Part shown: in pieces, positions 1 through 7,155 of the stretch
How the letters are laid out: each line of letters opens with the position of its first letter
Position numbering within the stretch: position 1 is the stretch's first letter
Source: Desulfobacteraceae bacterium
GTDB lineage: Bacteria; Desulfobacterota; Desulfobacteria; Desulfobacterales; Desulfosarcinaceae
NCBI GenBank assembly: GCA_027025615.1
Contig: JALVQM010000197.1
Coordinates: 1 to 15,864 of the forward strand
Reading direction: 5' to 3'
DNA: 15,864 nucleotides
Made by a program: the position numbers and the translations under genes
Notes under the pieces: model-generated
Told to the model about the DNA's origin: nothing
Databases searched by the model: none
Seen by the model: only the letters and a program-made list of their open reading frames with translations

Positions 1-236
1 CGCTTGATGTCGGTGATCCACTTGAACTTGTAGTCTTCAAGTCTGCGCCCGGCCTGTCCGGCCTTCAAATCTTCAAGCAGGCTCTGGTGCTTGCGTTCCT
101 GGTCTGCGAATTCTTCAAGCATCTGCCGTTTTCCGGAAAACTTTTCCTCTCTACAGAGGCTCAGGTAGAATTCTACGGCTTCTTTTTCTTTTTCGATTGC
201 AAAGTCGATGATTTCGTTGATGTCCTTGAAGTTCAT
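1..236 (-). CDS. Ferritin-like / rubrerythrin-type protein (N-terminal part)
   Basis: The gene runs off the left edge of the window; 78 N-terminal residues are visible. The protein starts MNFKDINEIIDFAIEKEKEA and continues with a second helix containing EEFADQERKH. This pair of helices, with Glu in the first (EKEKEAVEFY) and an E..(R)KH arrangement in the second, is the first half of a four-helix ferritin-like di-iron domain, as in the rubrerythrin family (peroxide reduction or iron handling in anaerobes). Start at 236 is supported by an AAAGGA ribosome binding site just upstream (minus strand). A promoter-like pair lies at 331-358. The gene is divergent from the Hdr/Nuo operon. The C-terminal half, which would carry the remaining metal ligands and any rubredoxin domain, is outside the window, so the subfamily cannot be decided. 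Confidence 0.8.
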   Translation of the reverse strand, partial: MNFKDINEIIDFAIEKEKEAVEFYLSLCREEKFSGKRQMLEEFADQERKHQSLLEDLKAGQAGRRLEDYKFKWITDIK

Positions 237-330
237 CCCTGGATCCTTTCTGCGGCTTGACCCGCCTGGGAGAATTGTCCTGAAGCCCGAGTCGGTTTGC
301 CCGCCGGGTTGCACTTGCCCTTGTCTATAG

Positions 331-358
331 ATAATAGTGATTTGACCGTCCAAGTCAA
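331..358 (-). promoter_or_regulatory. Sigma-70-type promoter for the ferritin-like gene
   Basis: On the minus strand TTGACT (358-353) and TATTAT (336-331) are separated by 16 bases. Each matches five of six consensus positions. Transcription would start near 324 and leave a leader of roughly 88 bases before the ATG at 236. This is pattern recognition only. Confidence 0.5.
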
Positions 359-776
359 CCTCAAGCCGGGTATATCGGCCTGGGGGACTGAAAGCCGGGA
401 AATTCCAGGCACGGGACTTTTCAACCCGGATTATGCACTTCAAATGCCTACAATAAGCAATTACATCGAATTATTATATAGTCAGCATGTATTTGTTCCC
501 TGCCGTGCCTTCACCCGAAAGGTGAAGTTCCATCCGTGATAAATCCTCAGGCATTTGAAGCCGCAAGGGGCTTGTGATTTTACCGAATCTGCTTTGTTGG
601 AGGGCAGTTGAAGTACTAGAGCAGGTCTGCCTGCCCTCCGCCTCGCATCTTCGCCAAACTCGCCAGCTGCAAAATCCGGGTTCAACGTGGTGAATAATTT
701 GCTGAAATATGAGAATAATCTCATAAAAATCCTGGGCCACCTGTCCCGTGTCCGGTCAGCAGGTACCCGAATTTTA
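359..776. other. Gene-free intergenic stretch with inverted repeats
   Basis: The whole gap between the divergent genes is 237-906. In this part I see no reading frame with a ribosome binding site and a recognisable protein. It holds a 12-base inverted repeat (438-449 CTTCAAATGCCT with 549-560), a 7-bp hairpin with a CGAAA loop (509-527), a 9-base inverted repeat (599-607 GGAGGGCAG with 631-639) and, inside its loop, GCAGG-TCTG-CCTGC (621-634). None is followed by a T-run. They could be operator sites, a small RNA or remnants; nothing decides between these. Confidence 0.4.
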
Positions 777-803
777 TTGACAACTTAGGTTACAGTATAT
801 AGA
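777..803 (+). promoter_or_regulatory. Candidate promoter of the Hdr/Nuo operon
   Basis: A perfect TTGACA lies at 777-782. TATAGA lies at 798-803, 15 bases further; an overlapping TATATA at 796-801 has a shorter spacing. The spacing is a little short for sigma-70, but this is the only clear candidate before the first gene at 907. It would give a leader of about 95-100 bases. Confidence 0.45.
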
Positions 804-906
804 GAAAAAATTTGGTTCAAATTCAGAATTCGTCAGCTTTAAATCTGTCATCAACGTGTCTGGCACTACGCATGACAATTGGCCCTTTTTAGACAGGAGA
901 TTGACA

Positions 907-1290
907 ATGGCAAATGATGTAATCGGTTCTGTCATGGTTGTGGGTGGCGGAATTGCCGGGATGCAGGCGGCCCTTGATCTGGCCAATTCCGGCTATTACG
1001 TTTATCTGGTTGAAAAATCACCTTCCATCGGCGGAGTCATGGCCCAGTTGGACAAGACCTTTCCCACCAATGACTGTGCCATGTGAATCATCTCGCCCGT
1101 ACTGGTCGAGGTCGGCCGGCATTTGAATATTGAATTGATAACTTACTCGGACATCGAGGCGGTTGAGGGCAAACCCGGGAAATTTCGGGTCAAGGTCAGA
1201 AAACGAGCCCGCAGCATCGACATGGATCTGTGCACCGGCTGTGGCGCCTGTGTCGAAAACTGTCCCGTGGTCCAGACTACCGTAGCTTGA
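907..1290 (+). CDS. hdrA: Selenocysteine-containing N-terminal HdrA fragment (split HdrA, part 1)
   Basis: Read through the UGA at 1084-1086, this encodes 127 residues. A dinucleotide-binding glycine motif (MVVGGGIAGMQAALDLA) is followed by EKSPSIGGVMAQLDKTFP and NDCAM-U-IISPVLVEVGRH, and then one ferredoxin motif CTGCGACVENCP near the end. All are hallmarks of the N-terminal part of the HdrA subunit of heterodisulfide reductase, the flavin-bifurcating subunit. UGA (codon 60) replaces the cysteine usual in NDCAMC; some archaeal and deltaproteobacterial HdrA proteins have Sec there. Start 907 is set by AGGAG at 895-899; an in-frame GTG at 856 lacks such a site. The protein ends shortly after the first [4Fe-4S] motif, whereas normal HdrA continues for hundreds of residues. 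The continuation is found inside the fusion gene at 3820. I infer a split subunit; a decayed remnant is the alternative. A conventional gene caller would stop at 1086 or miss the gene. Confidence 0.82.
1087..1120 (+). promoter_or_regulatory. Candidate bacterial SECIS element for the HdrA UGA
   Basis: Just after the UGA at 1084-1086, bases 1102-1107 (CTGGTC) can pair with 1114-1119 (GGCCGG), including two G-U pairs. This leaves a six-base loop GAGGTC. The loop starts 21 bases after the UGA and carries the G/GU residues expected of SelB-binding loops; the E. coli fdhF loop is similar (AGGUCU). The hairpin lies within the coding sequence, as bacterial SECIS elements do. Confidence 0.6.
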
Positions 1291-1335
1291 TTTCCACCCC
1301 AATCCCGTTATCGTATCTATTTTGGGGAATCAAGC
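1285..1335 (+). other. Intercistronic hairpin over the hdrA-fragment stop codon
   Basis: Bases 1285-1292 (GCTTGATT) pair with 1328-1335 (AATCAAGC). Bases 1297-1302 (CCCCAA) pair with 1322-1327 (TTGGGG). A four-base bulge on the left arm and a 19-base loop complete the structure. The TGA stop at 1288-1290 lies inside the left arm. No T-run follows, so it is not a standard terminator. Possible roles are mRNA processing or stability, or partial attenuation between the short HdrA gene and nuoE. Confidence 0.55.
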
Positions 1336-1382
1336 AGAGCCCTATTTATCTATAATTTTGATAGTCAGTGGGAGAATGGCAA

Positions 1383-1880
1383 ATGAACCAGGCATCTGCG
1401 ACTCAAACCCGGCAAGATGCAGAGATAGACTTCAGGGAACTTGATGATATCATCGAGGATCAATACGGAAATGACAAAGAAAACCTGATTATGATTTTGC
1501 AGGCCATTCAGAGGCGCTATAATTATTTGCCCCAACCCGCCCTTACTTACTTGGCAGCAAAAATAAAGGTGCCGGTCAGCAAGATATACGGTGTGGCCAC
1601 TTTCTATGCCACTTTCAGCCTTGAGCCAAGGGGGCGGAATATAGTTTCGATCTGTCTTGGTACTGCCTGCCATGTTCGTGGAGGTGACAGAGTGCGTGAG
1701 CGGATAACCGAAGCTCTCAATATAAAAGATGGGGAGACTACTCCAGACGGCAGGTACACCTTGGAAACCGTGCGTTGCATCGGCTGCTGTTCCCTTGGAC
1801 CGGTGGTCAAGATCAACGAGGATATGTACGGTCGAATCGGTTCTGATGAAGTAGAAAAGGTTTTGAATAAATACGAATAA
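1383..1880 (+). CDS. nuoE: NuoE-type [2Fe-2S] thioredoxin-like subunit
   Basis: This is a 165-residue protein of the NuoE / HndA / HydC family, the small [2Fe-2S] partner of the NADH-oxidising flavoprotein in complex I and in NAD(P)-dependent hydrogenases. The N-terminal helical region contains LPQPALTYLAAKIKVPVSKIYGVATFYATF, broken here as LPQPALTYLAAKIKVP plus YGVATFYATF, which is diagnostic. The cluster ligands are C91 and C96 (CLGTAC) and C132 and C136 (CIGCC). Start 1383 is chosen because GGGAG at 1370-1374 lies 8 bases before the ATG; an in-frame GTG at 1368 has no site. It lies 92 bases after the HdrA fragment and 22 bases before nuoF, in the usual nuoE-nuoF order. It should pass electrons between NuoF and the rest of the complex. 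Confidence 0.93.
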   Translation: MNQASATQTRQDAEIDFRELDDIIEDQYGNDKENLIMILQAIQRRYNYLPQPALTYLAAKIKVPVSKIYGVATFYATFSLEPRGRNIVSICLGTACHVRGGDRVRERITEALNIKDGETTPDGRYTLETVRCIGCCSLGPVVKINEDMYGRIGSDEVEKVLNKYE

Positions 1881-1902
1881 TCGCAAGAGCGAGGCATAGA
1901 CA

Positions 1903-3804
1903 ATGAAAATCGAGTCTATCCAGGACTTGGAAAAAATCAGGCAGCAGTACTCTTCTTCGCTTTATAACCCCGGTGTTCTTAAAGTTAATGTGGGAATGGC
2001 TTCCTGCGGCATTGCCGCCGGAGCCCAGGCTGTTTTCGACAAGGCCGTTGAAACCTTTAAGGATGACAAGACTGTTCAGATATGCCAGACCGGCTGTATT
2101 GGTTTTTGTGAAGTCGAACCATTGGTGGAAATCCTGGCTGCTGACAAGCCGAGGGTTATGTACAAGAATATTACCGAAGACAAGATACTGGATGCCATAG
2201 ATGATTATCGAAACGGTATCTCCCGTAAAAAATGGGTGCTTGGACAACTCCGGGATCCCAGGTGTCTGCTTGAAGATGATGTCGACAACCCGGTTGACAA
2301 GATAGAACCATATGAAGGCATTCCTTTTTTGGAAGATGTGCCCTTTTACAAAAATCAACTTAAAATAGCCTTGCGCAATTGCGGGTATATCGATCCTGAT
2401 TCGATTGAAGAATATATCGCCCGCAAGGGTTATTTTGCTTTTCTGGATGCGCTCGACAATAAAGAACCGGGCCAGATTATCGATATAATCAAGGCCTCCG
2501 GCTTGCGGGGCAGGGGAGGTGGTGGTTTCCCCACCGGTATCAAGTGGGCCACTTGCGCCAAGCATGAAGGGGAGCGTTATATTATCTGCAATGCCGACGA
2601 GGGTGACCCCGGGGCATACATGGACCGCAGCATCCTGGAAGGCGATCCTCACAGCGTTCTTGAAGGCATGCTGATCGCGGCTCTGGCCATAGGTTCACGG
2701 CAGGGGTTCATTTACGTGCGCAACGAGTATCCCCTTGCAGTAAAGCGCCTGGTCACCGCCATCAAGCAGGCCGAGAGTTTTGGCCTCCTGGGAGACAACA
2801 TTGCCGGCAGCGGTTTTTCTTTCAATATAAAGATTTCCACCGGTGCCGGTGCTTTTGTCTGCGGCGAGTCCACGGCCCTTATGGCATCCCTGGAAGGACA
2901 GGTCGGACGGCCACGGGCCAAGTATGTACACACGGTTGAAAAAGGCTTCCGCAACAGTCCTTCCAACCTGAACAACGTTGAAACTTACGCCAACGTACCC
3001 GCCATTATGCTCAAAGGGGCCGAATGGTATGCAGGCCTTGGAACTGAGCACAGCAAGGGAACCAAGGTGTTTTCGCTGGTGGGCAAGGTGAAGAACACCG
3101 GTCTGGTGGAAGTCCCGATGGGTCTGTCCTTAAGAGATATAGTATTCAGTATCGGCGGGGGAGTTCCCAAGAAGAAAAAATTCAAGGCCGTCCAGACTGG
3201 CGGGCCTTCGGGGGGATGTATTCCTGAAAGGTACATGGATCTGCCTGTCGATTACCAGAGACTGGCCGAAGTCGGTTCCATCATGGGCTCAGGTGGCATG
3301 ATCGTAATGGACCAGGATACCTGCATGGTGGATGTGGCCCGTTATTTCCTCGATTTTCTGAAAGAAGAATCCTGCGGTCAGTGCAATCCCTGCCGGGAAG
3401 GAATAAAACAGATGCTTGATATTCTTACCCGTATCTGCCAGGGAGAAGGCCGGCAAGGCGACATAGAATTGCTGGAAGAACTTGGCAGCATGGTGCAGAA
3501 GTTTTCTCTTTGCGGATTGGGAACTTCTGCTCCTAACCCGGTGTTGACTACCATCCTGTATTTCCGCCAGGAGTATGAGTCACATATCAGGGACAAGAAA
3601 TGTCCGGCCGGGGTTTGCAAGAAGTTGTTTTATTACGAGATCGACAGTGAAGCCTGTACCGGCTGTCGTGTATGCGCCCGCAAGTGCCCGCAGGAGGCCA
3701 TAAGCGGGGAAAAGAAAAAAGCCCATCTTATTGACCAGGAAAAATGTATCAAATGTGGCATTTGCTACGATTCCTGCAAATTTAATGCGATTGCCATTCG
3801 ATAA
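1903..3804 (+). CDS. nuoF: NuoF-type NADH-binding FMN/Fe-S subunit with extra ferredoxin domains
   Basis: This is a 633-residue protein with three parts. Residues 1-110 form a thioredoxin-like [2Fe-2S] domain (C35, C61, C65, C69; GCIGFCEVEP). Residues about 130-560 are the NuoF core: the glycine-rich NADH/FMN motif LRGRGGGGFPTG at 201-212, CNADEGDPGAYMDR from C229, and the N3-type [4Fe-4S] site C491/C494/C497 (ESCGQCNPCREG) with C537. The C-terminal 50 residues are a 2[4Fe-4S] ferredoxin (C585-C595 and C615-C625). Plain complex I NuoF is about 430 residues. This longer form resembles HndC/HydB of bifurcating NADH-linked hydrogenases and BamH of class II benzoyl-CoA reductase. It is expected to exchange electrons with NADH in the cytoplasm. 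The gap to the next gene is 15 bases. Confidence 0.93.
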   Translation: MKIESIQDLEKIRQQYSSSLYNPGVLKVNVGMASCGIAAGAQAVFDKAVETFKDDKTVQICQTGCIGFCEVEPLVEILAADKPRVMYKNITEDKILDAIDDYRNGISRKKWVLGQLRDPRCLLEDDVDNPVDKIEPYEGIPFLEDVPFYKNQLKIALRNCGYIDPDSIEEYIARKGYFAFLDALDNKEPGQIIDIIKASGLRGRGGGGFPTGIKWATCAKHEGERYIICNADEGDPGAYMDRSILEGDPHSVLEGMLIAALAIGSRQGFIYVRNEYPLAVKRLVTAIKQAESFGLLGDNIAGSGFSFNIKISTGAGAFVCGESTALMASLEGQVGRPRAKYVHTVEKGFRNSPSNLNNVETYANVPAIMLKGAEWYAGLGTEHSKGTKVFSLVGKVKNTGLVEVPMGLSLRDIVFSIGGGVPKKKKFKAVQTGGPSGGCIPERYMDLPVDYQRLAEVGSIMGSGGMIVMDQDTCMVDVARYFLDFLKEESCGQCNPCREGIKQMLDILTRICQGEGRQGDIELLEELGSMVQKFSLCGLGTSAPNPVLTTILYFRQEYESHIRDKKCPAGVCKKLFYYEIDSEACTGCRVCARKCPQEAISGEKKKAHLIDQEKCIKCGICYDSCKFNAIAIR

Positions 3805-3819
3805 GCACAGGGGATTGCG

Positions 3820-6800
3820 ATGATTACTTTCAAGTTAAACGGTAAGAAAGTCCAGGGGGAAGAAGGGCAATATATTCTTCAGGTGGCTGAAAAATATGGA
3901 GTCGATATTCCGACCCTCTGTCACCATAAGGCCTTGGAGCCGGCCGGTATGTGCCGTTTGTGTACTGTGGAATTGTTTGACGGCCGCCGCAGCCGCTTCG
4001 TAACGGCCTGTAATTATCCTATTTGGGAGGGCATGGAAGTCCAGACCGATTCCGAGGCGGTGCATCAGGGCCGCAAACTGATCGTCGAGTTGTTATTGGC
4101 CCGTTGCCCGGAAGTGCCTCTTCTGCAGAAACTTGCCAACCAATACGGGATCGAGAAACCGAGATTCAAGACCGAAGATGATACCTGTATTCTTTGCGGG
4201 TTATGCGTTCGGATGTGCGAAAAAATGGGCAATAGCGCCATTGCCCTGACCGGTCGTGGTGTAGAGATGAAAGTCGATACGCCCTTCCACATCCAGACCG
4301 ATATTTGTATGGCCTGTGGCGCTTGTGCTTCTGTATGCCCTACCGGTCACATCACTCTAGAAAAAATCAGGCAGGAGATTACCAGGAAACAGAATGTAGG
4401 CCTGATTCCTTCCGAATACGATATTGGACTTGCAGGCCGCAAGCCGGTTTATGTTCCTTATGCCCAGGCGGTTCCCAATACTCCTGCAATAGATCGTGAC
4501 ACCTGTATGCATTTCAAAACCGGCGGTTGCAAGGTGTGCACCGAGTTTTGCGGGGTCAACGCCATCAACCACGACCAGGAAGACGAGATCGAAGAACTGG
4601 AGGTGGGATCAGTCATCCTGGCACCCGGTTTCAAGCCTTTTGATCCATCCCGGTTCGATACATACAACTATGCCAAGCATCCCAACGTGATTACTTCCAT
4701 GGAAATGGAGCGCATTCTGTCGGCCTCCGGCCCCACCGGCGGGCACCTGGTGAGGCTGTCTGATCACAAGGAGCCCAAAAAGATCGCCTGGTTCCAGTGT
4801 GTAGGTTCGCGGGATCTTAACCGTTGTGACAACTCCTACTGTTCTTCGGTTTGCTGCATGTACGCTATCAAGGAGGCGGTGATCGCCAAGGAGCATGCAG
4901 GCGATGAACTTGATTGTGCCATCTTCTTCATGGACATGCGGACTCATGGCAAGGATTTTGAGCGTTTTTACAACAACGCCCAGGAAAAAGGAGTACGTTT
5001 TGTTCGCAGCCGGGTTCACTCCATAGATCCAATCCACGGAAAAGATGAATTGTCGATACGCTATGTAACCGAGGAAGGTGCGATCGAGACCGAAGTTTTT
5101 GACATGATCGTTCTTTCCATCGGCCTGGAAGTATCTCCCGAAGTAGTGGCCCTGGCTGACAAGCTGGGTATCGAGCTTACGGCGGGCAATTTCTGTAAAA
5201 CTACTGCTTTTGAACCGGTTGAAACTTCCCGGAAAGGAATTTTTGTCTGTGGCGCTTTCCAGGGGCCTAAAGATATTCCCCAGTCGGTTATCGACTCCAG
5301 TGCCGCCGCCGCGTCGGCTGGCGAAATCCTGGCCGAGGCGCGTGATACGTGCACCAAGCAGCCTGAGGTGGTGCCGGAAACCAACGTAATTGGTGAAAGA
5401 CCGCGCATTGGTGTGTTTGTGTGTCGTTGCGGAATCAACATTGCCGGAGTGGTCGATGTGCCTGCGGTGCGCGATTACGCTGCTTCTCTTCCCTATGTGG
5501 AATACGTGACCGATAATCTTTATTCGTGTTCCCAGGACACCCAGGAAGTCATGACCCAGATAATCAGGGACAAGAAGCTCAACCGGGTGGTGGTGGCCGC
5601 CTGTACTCCCAAGACCCACGAACCGTTGTTCCAGGAAACCCTTACCAATGCCGGCCTGAACAAATACCTGTTTGAAATGTGCAATATCCGCAACCAGGAT
5701 TCATGGGTCCACAAGAACAACCCTGAACTTGCCACGGAAAAGGCCAAGGACCTGGTTAGAATGGCTGTCTCCAAAGTGGCCCTGATGCAGCCCCTGGAGG
5801 AGGCCGAACTGGAAATCAAGCAGGTTGCCATGGTCATAGGTGGCGGAATTGCCGGTATGGCGGCTGCCCGCAGTCTTGCAATGCAGGGTTATGAGACACA
5901 TATCGTTGAAAAAACCGAGTGCCTGGGCGGTCAAGCCAACCGTATATTCAAGACCGCCGACGGTCAATTGGTGGCCGAAAGCTTGGCTGGTCTGGTAAAA
6001 GATGTTGAAGATAATTCCTTGATTCATGTCCACCTGAATTCTGAAATAAAGCAAGTGGAAGGTTTCGTGGGCAATTTCAAGACCGAAATTGAAAAAGAAG
6101 GGCAAAAGCAGGAACTTGAACACGGAGTTGCCATTATCGCCACAGGTGGGGCACCCTTGTATACCAAAGAGTACTGTTACGGAGATGACCCCCGGATTCT
6201 TTCCAGCCTGGAGCTGGATGAAAAGCTCATCCAGGATGATCCCGGTTTGAAAAAAATCGAGACGGCGGTTTTTATCCAATGTGTGGGTTCAAGGGATGAC
6301 CAGAGACCGTATTGTTCCCGCGTATGCTGTACCCATTCAATCGAAAATGCCCTTGAACTCAAACGCCTCAACCCCGATGCCAGTGTATATATCCTTTACC
6401 GCGATATCCGGACCTATGGCGAAAGAGAATATCTTTACAGGCAGGCCCGGGAAAATGGGATCATTTTTATCCGTTACAAGCTGGCTGAAAAACCGGAAGT
6501 CAGAACAGAAGACAATGGAATAATCATTAAGGTTACCGATCATGTACTCCAGCAGCCGGTGGAGATCAGGGCTGATTTGCTTACCTTGGCAACTGCCGTT
6601 GTTCCCAACAAAGACGAAGCCCTGGCCCAGTTTTTCAAGGTGCCGCTCAACGATGACGGATTTTTCGTTGAAAAGCATGCCAAGCTGGGTCCCAGTGAAT
6701 TTGCCACCGACGGTGTCTTTTTGTGCGGCCTGGCCCATTATCCCAAACCGATTGACGAGTCCATCGTCCAGGGGCGGGCGGCTGCTTCAAGGGCAATTAC

Positions 6801-7080
6801 CCTGCTGGCCCGCGAAAAGATTCACACCAGCGGCCAGGTGGCCGAGACAGACCCCATGCTTTGCAGCAGTTGCGGGGTATGTATTTCCGTTTGCCCCTAT
6901 TCGGCACCGTCGTTTATTCCCGAGGACGCGCGGATGTTCGCCGGCAAAGCCCAGATCAATCCGGTCCTTTGTAAAGGGTGTGGATTATGCGTGGCGTCGT
7001 GCCGTTCAGGCGCGATTCACTTGAAAGGTTTTGACAATGATCAGATCTTTGCCCAGATTTTTGCCGTCAACCAGGACTGA
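3820..7080 (+). CDS. NuoG-like / HdrA (lacking N-terminus) / HdrA fusion iron-sulfur flavoprotein
   Basis: The protein has 1086 residues. (1) Residues 1-180 resemble the NuoG/Hyd front end: [2Fe-2S] ligands C34, C45, C48 and C64, then ferredoxin motifs at C123-C133 and C163-C173. The His/Cys cluster motif usual between them is not evident (ARCPEVP there). (2) Residues about 195-510 match HdrA from its middle onward: PSEYDIGLAGRKPVYVPYAQ, CX7CX2CX3C at C229-C244, CVGSRD, SSVCCMYAIKEA and IFVCGAFQGPKDIPQSV. The GGGIAG domain that normally precedes this is absent here and is encoded separately at 907. (3) Residues about 528-1086 are a second HdrA, with GVFVCRCGINIAGVVDV, GGGIAGMAAA near 674-683, CVGSRD, RVCCTHSIENA and a C-terminal 2[4Fe-4S] ferredoxin (C1015-C1025, C1051-C1061). 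Double HdrA proteins of about 1000 residues are known; the NuoG-like cap is the unusual part. Likely hub of the complex: NADH electrons arrive through NuoEF and are split at the HdrA flavins. Confidence 0.88.
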   Translation: MITFKLNGKKVQGEEGQYILQVAEKYGVDIPTLCHHKALEPAGMCRLCTVELFDGRRSRFVTACNYPIWEGMEVQTDSEAVHQGRKLIVELLLARCPEVPLLQKLANQYGIEKPRFKTEDDTCILCGLCVRMCEKMGNSAIALTGRGVEMKVDTPFHIQTDICMACGACASVCPTGHITLEKIRQEITRKQNVGLIPSEYDIGLAGRKPVYVPYAQAVPNTPAIDRDTCMHFKTGGCKVCTEFCGVNAINHDQEDEIEELEVGSVILAPGFKPFDPSRFDTYNYAKHPNVITSMEMERILSASGPTGGHLVRLSDHKEPKKIAWFQCVGSRDLNRCDNSYCSSVCCMYAIKEAVIAKEHAGDELDCAIFFMDMRTHGKDFERFYNNAQEKGVRFVRSRVHSIDPIHGKDELSIRYVTEEGAIETEVFDMIVLSIGLEVSPEVVALADKLGIELTAGNFCKTTAFEPVETSRKGIFVCGAFQGPKDIPQSVIDSSAAAASAGEILAEARDTCTKQPEVVPETNVIGERPRIGVFVCRCGINIAGVVDVPAVRDYAASLPYVEYVTDNLYSCSQDTQEVMTQIIRDKKLNRVVVAACTPKTHEPLFQETLTNAGLNKYLFEMCNIRNQDSWVHKNNPELATEKAKDLVRMAVSKVALMQPLEEAELEIKQVAMVIGGGIAGMAAARSLAMQGYETHIVEKTECLGGQANRIFKTADGQLVAESLAGLVKDVEDNSLIHVHLNSEIKQVEGFVGNFKTEIEKEGQKQELEHGVAIIATGGAPLYTKEYCYGDDPRILSSLELDEKLIQDDPGLKKIETAVFIQCVGSRDDQRPYCSRVCCTHSIENALELKRLNPDASVYILYRDIRTYGEREYLYRQARENGIIFIRYKLAEKPEVRTEDNGIIIKVTDHVLQQPVEIRADLLTLATAVVPNKDEALAQFFKVPLNDDGFFVEKHAKLGPSEFATDGVFLCGLAHYPKPIDESIVQGRAAASRAITLLAREKIHTSGQVAETDPMLCSSCGVCISVCPYSAPSFIPEDARMFAGKAQINPVLCKGCGLCVASCRSGAIHLKGFDNDQIFAQIFAVNQD

Positions 7081-7155
7081 TACGGTCCAAACAAAGGCAG
7101 TATCTGGTAACAGTTTGATATCAATTTCTTTTCCAATTGAGAAATGGAGACAAAG

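Noticed and set aside
297..740. Short open frames in the left intergenic region on both strands
   Set aside because: No ribosome binding sites, no recognisable motifs and overlapping frames of similar length; treated as chance.
811..832. TGGTTCAAATTC resembling a tRNA T-loop
   Set aside because: No acceptor stem, D-arm or anticodon arm can be built around it.
907..1086. A 60-residue HdrA fragment ending at TGA, i.e. a pseudogene
   Set aside because: HdrA sequence continues in frame after the TGA, the codon sits at a conserved cysteine position, and a SECIS-like hairpin follows; recoding explains it better than decay.
1288..1383. The TGA at 1288 as a second selenocysteine codon extending the short HdrA protein
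   Set aside because: The next 30 codons do not resemble HdrA and end in another TGA; the HdrA continuation is found in the fusion gene instead.
1365..2652. Minus-strand open frames of 173 and 279 codons opposite nuoE and nuoF
   Set aside because: They mirror well-conserved NuoE and NuoF sequence and show no protein family features.
4609..5619. Long open frame (336 codons) on the minus strand inside the fusion gene
   Set aside because: It is antisense to clear HdrA coding sequence, has no recognisable domain and reflects codon bias of the real gene.
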